A stretch of 47,517 bases of DNA from NCBI GenBank assembly GCA_003665825.1, contig QPFY01000032.1, positions 1 through 47,517 of the forward strand, written 5' to 3'. Below are positions 44,509 through 47,517 of this stretch, piece by piece; position 1 is the first letter of the stretch; the number at the start of each line of letters is the position of its first letter. A program made the translations under genes and the position numbers. Source of the DNA: Microbotryum silenes-acaulis. Its lineage: Eukaryota > Basidiomycota > Microbotryomycetes > Microbotryales > Microbotryaceae. The notes under the pieces were generated by a model. It did not search any database and had not been told where the DNA came from. It saw only the letters and a program-made list of their open reading frames with translations.

Positions 44509-47096
44509 CAGCAACAACAGAACGGACCCGGTCCGCCTTCGATGGAGCTCCTGAGACAGCAACAACAGTCCCAGCTCGGGTACGGCATGCCACCTTCATT
44601 GCCTTCATCTTCGCACCCTCAGCTCGTCGGGTTGACTTCGGCGCAACCCACAACGATGGCGATGCAGCGGCAACAGCAGCAACAACAACAGTCGCATCAA
44701 GTCCCGCCGGGAATGCTCCTCATGAACAACGGCGAGATGAGACCGATCGAAATGCGCATCAACGCGAGCGGGTTGTCCGACTCGATGTCGAACGGCAACA
44801 GCATACACTCGCCCGCGGTGGCCGCCCAGGCTCGGCGATACCAACAGCAGGGCTGAGGCAGATGGGGGGTGTTCCGTCCTCGCCTTCACCGTTCGGGACA
44901 CCGCCCGTTCAAGCTCCAACACCAATCCACTTTCGACAACCTTCGAGCTTGCAGCAACAGCAAGCACCAGGACTCGCCAACTCGCATGTGGGACCGCACC
45001 CGACCCCGCCTTCTCGACCTATGTCGATCGCTCCTCCTGGCCCGCCCGGGCCATCGCTTGCCATGGTCGGGCCGGGATCAGTTCGCGGTGCGGGTGTAGG
45101 GCCTCAGTTGCTGTACCGACCAGGCGGTCCGGGCGGTCCACCGCAGCTTCAAATGCCGATGCGGAGAGATCTCATGCTGGCCGCTCAGCTGGCCGCCATG
45201 GCGTAAGTGCTCGAATCGCAAGCGTTCGACTTTCTACCGATGCTCATATCGTTTCCAATCCTGCAGAGCCGGCCCCATTACAGCGACACCAACATCAGTC
45301 GGGCCTGGTCTGTCGAGGTTAACCGCTTTTTAACGAGAGTCTCGCTTTAGCACTGGAAGATGCAAGTCACATATATGCACGGTCTAGGACATGGGCTAGC
45401 TCGATCGATAATCTGACAATCCTCCCAACTCGTATTGCTTTTGCACAGACCGACATTCTCGATTCTTTACGGACACTGGTCGCGGACTACTTCACCGACT
45501 CGGGTCTGATCAAATTCGGGCTGTTCGATCGTACAACGCAGCTGCACAAGATCTTTGGTAAGTGCATAATTTACATTCATCGCACGAGTACCTAACCCCT
45601 TGTTCCTTCATCGATAGATATTCCATGTTCCGCCTTCCCCCGCTTCCAACACCTTAATACCCTGTGCGGCGTCCTCCTCACATCAGTCCAGCCATCGTTC
45701 GTGCGAGAATTCTTCCTCTCCGCACCCCACCCCGTCACAGGACAACCGATCCATGTCGGCTATCTGCTCCGCGCCGACGAAGCCGTCTGGTCATCCCGGT
45801 TCTCAAATGGGACCAAAGTCGAATTGAATGGGACGCTCACCGCACACTTCGTTGTAGTGCCCCCACCGCAACGGGTCCTGGGGGAAGCGCGACTGGTAGC
45901 TCGATCAGTGGTAGTGCGGGGGGTGGTGCCGGTGCCGGATCGTTGAGGATCGAATCGATGGAATTCGAGTCGCGCGGTCATGAAGAATGGGTCGTCAAGG
46001 ATGCGGTCGTCGACGAGTTGATCGAGACTTTTTACGATGTCGATGGGGAAGGTGGTGGAATCTCGCAATATCTCAAGGAGGAGGAGGCACGGACGACGGC
46101 GCAGTCGAGAAGGTCGAGTGGGTCGATGACGACTCGACGGAAATCGACCAATAAGGATGAGGCAGTGAATGGCAAAAACGCGTCGATGGGTGGACCTCCG
46201 TCGACAAAAGGTCATGTCCTAAAACCTTCGACGATCGATTGGAACGAGGAAAAGCGTCCGCCAGGTCTGCAGACCAAGTCTAGGAAGACGAGCCATTCAC
46301 CGAGTGCAGGGGTGGGTTCGTTCGGTATCACCGAGATGGGGATGCGGTGCCTCGAAATCGCCGAGAGCGTCGCGAGTTTACAGGACGTAGTCACGCATTC
46401 GTTGAGGAATGGGGTCGGGCCTTTGCAGAGTTTAGCGATGTTGGCGAACGAACACCGGAGGAGAACGTCGATGAATGTCCCGCCTGGTGGTGGAGGACTG
46501 AATGGAACGGGTCCTGGGGAGTGTTGGGGTTCCCCACGCAGGCGGGTTCGCTCCCGCCCCCTGGGTCGATCGCGCAGACGTTCCAGAACCCTCTGCACAA
46601 CTCGTTCTACATGAACGCGCCTATCAACCCTTCCGCGGCCTCGACCAACTCCCCCGTTTCCGCCACACCGACATCGATGGCCCCGACACCCGCAGCCACC
46701 GCATCAACAGCTCCCCCGTCCACCACCTTAGGAACAGCCGCCTCGGCAACCAACTCCAATGTCGTCGGCGCCAACGGCACCTCCCCAGCAGCGAGTAATC
46801 TCGCAAACGGTGTCGGCGGCGTCAACAAGCGAAAAGCCTCCGGTGTCAGTGCGACCAACTCTAAAGCCTTAGCCGCCGTCGCCGAGACGTCCTCGAATGA
46901 CAATTCGTCTGACGAGTCACCGGCACCAAGTACGGCCGCGAAACCGACGGGTGGTGGAAGACGCGGGGTTCGAGAGCGGCGAGAAATAAGTAATTCTAAA
47001 CGGGAAGGGAAAGAGGAGTTTGTTGCACACATTTCCAGGTTCTGTTGGATCTTCTCCACATCTGTGTTTGTTCTCTCTTGTTTGAAGCAACCATAA
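44170..47096 (+). CDS. LIM-domain-binding (LDB/Adn1/PtaB/Mfg1-family) regulator
   Basis: Transcriptional co-regulator; fungal relatives act with LisH proteins of the Flo8/Som1 type in adhesion and filamentation. Exons 44170-45202, 45267-45361, 45449-45557 and 45618 onward. The N-terminal ~230 residues are Pro/Gln/His-rich with a polyQ tract. The LIM-bind core runs from LSRLTAF and DILDSLRTLVADYFTDSGL through FPRFQHLNTLCGV, FVREFF and LNGTLTAHFVVV to ESMEFESRGHEEWV. The tail is Ala/Ser/Thr-rich. Intron 2 (45362-45448) is GC-AG. Four single-base gaps or additions in homopolymers shift frame (about 44854 G, 45330 T, 45863 C, 46517 G); each is explained by one base, so I treat this as one gene with sequence errors. 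The exact C-terminus is uncertain. Confidence 0.85.
44382..44522 (+). repeat. CAG/CAA (polyglutamine) tract in LDB gene
   Basis: Imperfect CAG/CAA/CAC codons encode Gln/His runs, the longest about 14 Gln at 44479-44520. Mixed codons should slow slippage, but length variation between strains is likely. Confidence 0.85.
45362..45448 (+). other. GC-AG intron in LDB gene
   Basis: Donor GCAAGT matches the consensus for GC-AG introns; acceptor TTGCACAG. It is the only junction that joins ALALED to TDILDSLR in phase with the family sequence. Length 87 nt. Confidence 0.7.
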
Positions 47097-47427
47097 TTCG
47101 TACTACCTCTTCTTGCTACCGATCACACTCTCGCTACTACTTCTTTATTGGCCCCCACTGCCCGCCTTCGATTCGCCTTTATTCTTGACAAAAGAAAGCA
47201 TCCTCAATGTGTTGATAGTTTTAGCTGGTTGTAATGGTCACCTCGAGCTCTCACGATAACGCTTGCTCAGAGACCGAAAAGGTAGGCTAGGATGCATTTT
47301 TCATTTTCTTGAACAAAAAGAGCGATATCTACAAAAGGAGAGCGGAGGCTGTTGACGCGAGAGAGGGTGAAAAAAGACTCAAAACACAGAGAGACTCGGA
47401 TCCCAGATCACGTTTCACTATATCCGA
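47097..47427. other. Convergent intergenic region
   Basis: 3' flanks of the LDB gene and the last partial gene. No feature recognised. Confidence 0.4.
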
Positions 47428-47517
47428 TCACTTGAAGTTGACCGAGCCGCGGAAGCGGCGGGCCTCCGAAGCAGGGGCGACCTTGAGGGGTGCGACGGCG
47501 GGAACGTTCAACGCCTT
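47428..47517 (-). CDS. C-terminal end of an unidentified gene
   Basis: The minus strand from the window edge is open for 29 codons and ends RFRGSVNFK then TGA at 47428-47430. High third-position GC and Ala/Pro/Val content look coding. Too short for a family call. Confidence 0.45.
   Translation of the reverse strand, partial: KALNVPAVAPLKVAPASEARRFRGSVNFK

Noticed and set aside
44204..44653. Minus-strand alanine-, leucine- and cysteine-run frames opposite the LDB polyQ tract
   Set aside because: They are complements of the CAG/CAA repeat in other frames.

Overview
The window is nuclear DNA of a fungus, most likely a GC-rich basidiomycete. A red-yeast-like Pucciniomycotina lineage would fit, but that is inference. 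The reasons are protein-coding genes split by many short introns (mostly about 40-110 nt, GT-AG with one GC-AG), a Pol III largest subunit, a fungal hybrid histidine kinase, an LDB/Adn1-type adhesion regulator and a Ty1/copia element primed from the middle of initiator tRNA-Met. All gene models below were built by hand from splice sites and reading phase.

Layout. 1-4797: 3' part of a mitochondrially targeted coiled-coil protein (-), the UMP-CMP kinase gene URA6 (+), then a decayed gene. 4798-17523: a 12.7-kb inverted repeat. Each arm is a copia element (4798-9918 minus, 12835-17523 plus) plus about 1.45 kb of unidentified DNA, and the arms meet at a 30-nt spacer near 11380. Only the left arm carries two later insertions, both with 5-bp target duplications: a 278-bp solo LTR, and a 155-bp tRNA-containing element whose second copy sits 29 kb away in an intron. 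17524-21548: remnant of a membrane-protein gene cut by the outer LTR, a small secreted cysteine-rich protein, and a long gene-poor stretch. 21549-36411: RPC1 (-), an MFS sugar transporter (-), an SMP-30-type lactonase (+) and a PAS/HisKA/REC hybrid histidine kinase (-). 37935-47517: a PNUTS/Ppn1-type PP1-targeting protein (-), an LDB-family regulator (+) and the 3' end of one more gene (-).

Genes with related roles: PNUTS (Pol II termination and dephosphorylation) and RPC1 (Pol III) are both transcription machinery; the LDB protein and the histidine kinase are regulatory; transporter and lactonase are divergently arranged around a 1.8-kb promoter region with two CACGTG sites. There is no sign of a secondary-metabolite cluster or CRISPR.

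Caution on quality: otherwise well-conserved genes (RPC1, LDB, the kinase) and both copia copies carry one-base gaps, mostly in homopolymers. Some are probably sequence errors, so 'broken' calls based only on such gaps are provisional.

The strongest candidate for something undescribed is the 155-157 bp TG...CA element carrying a complete tRNA-like domain. The palindrome is the second.
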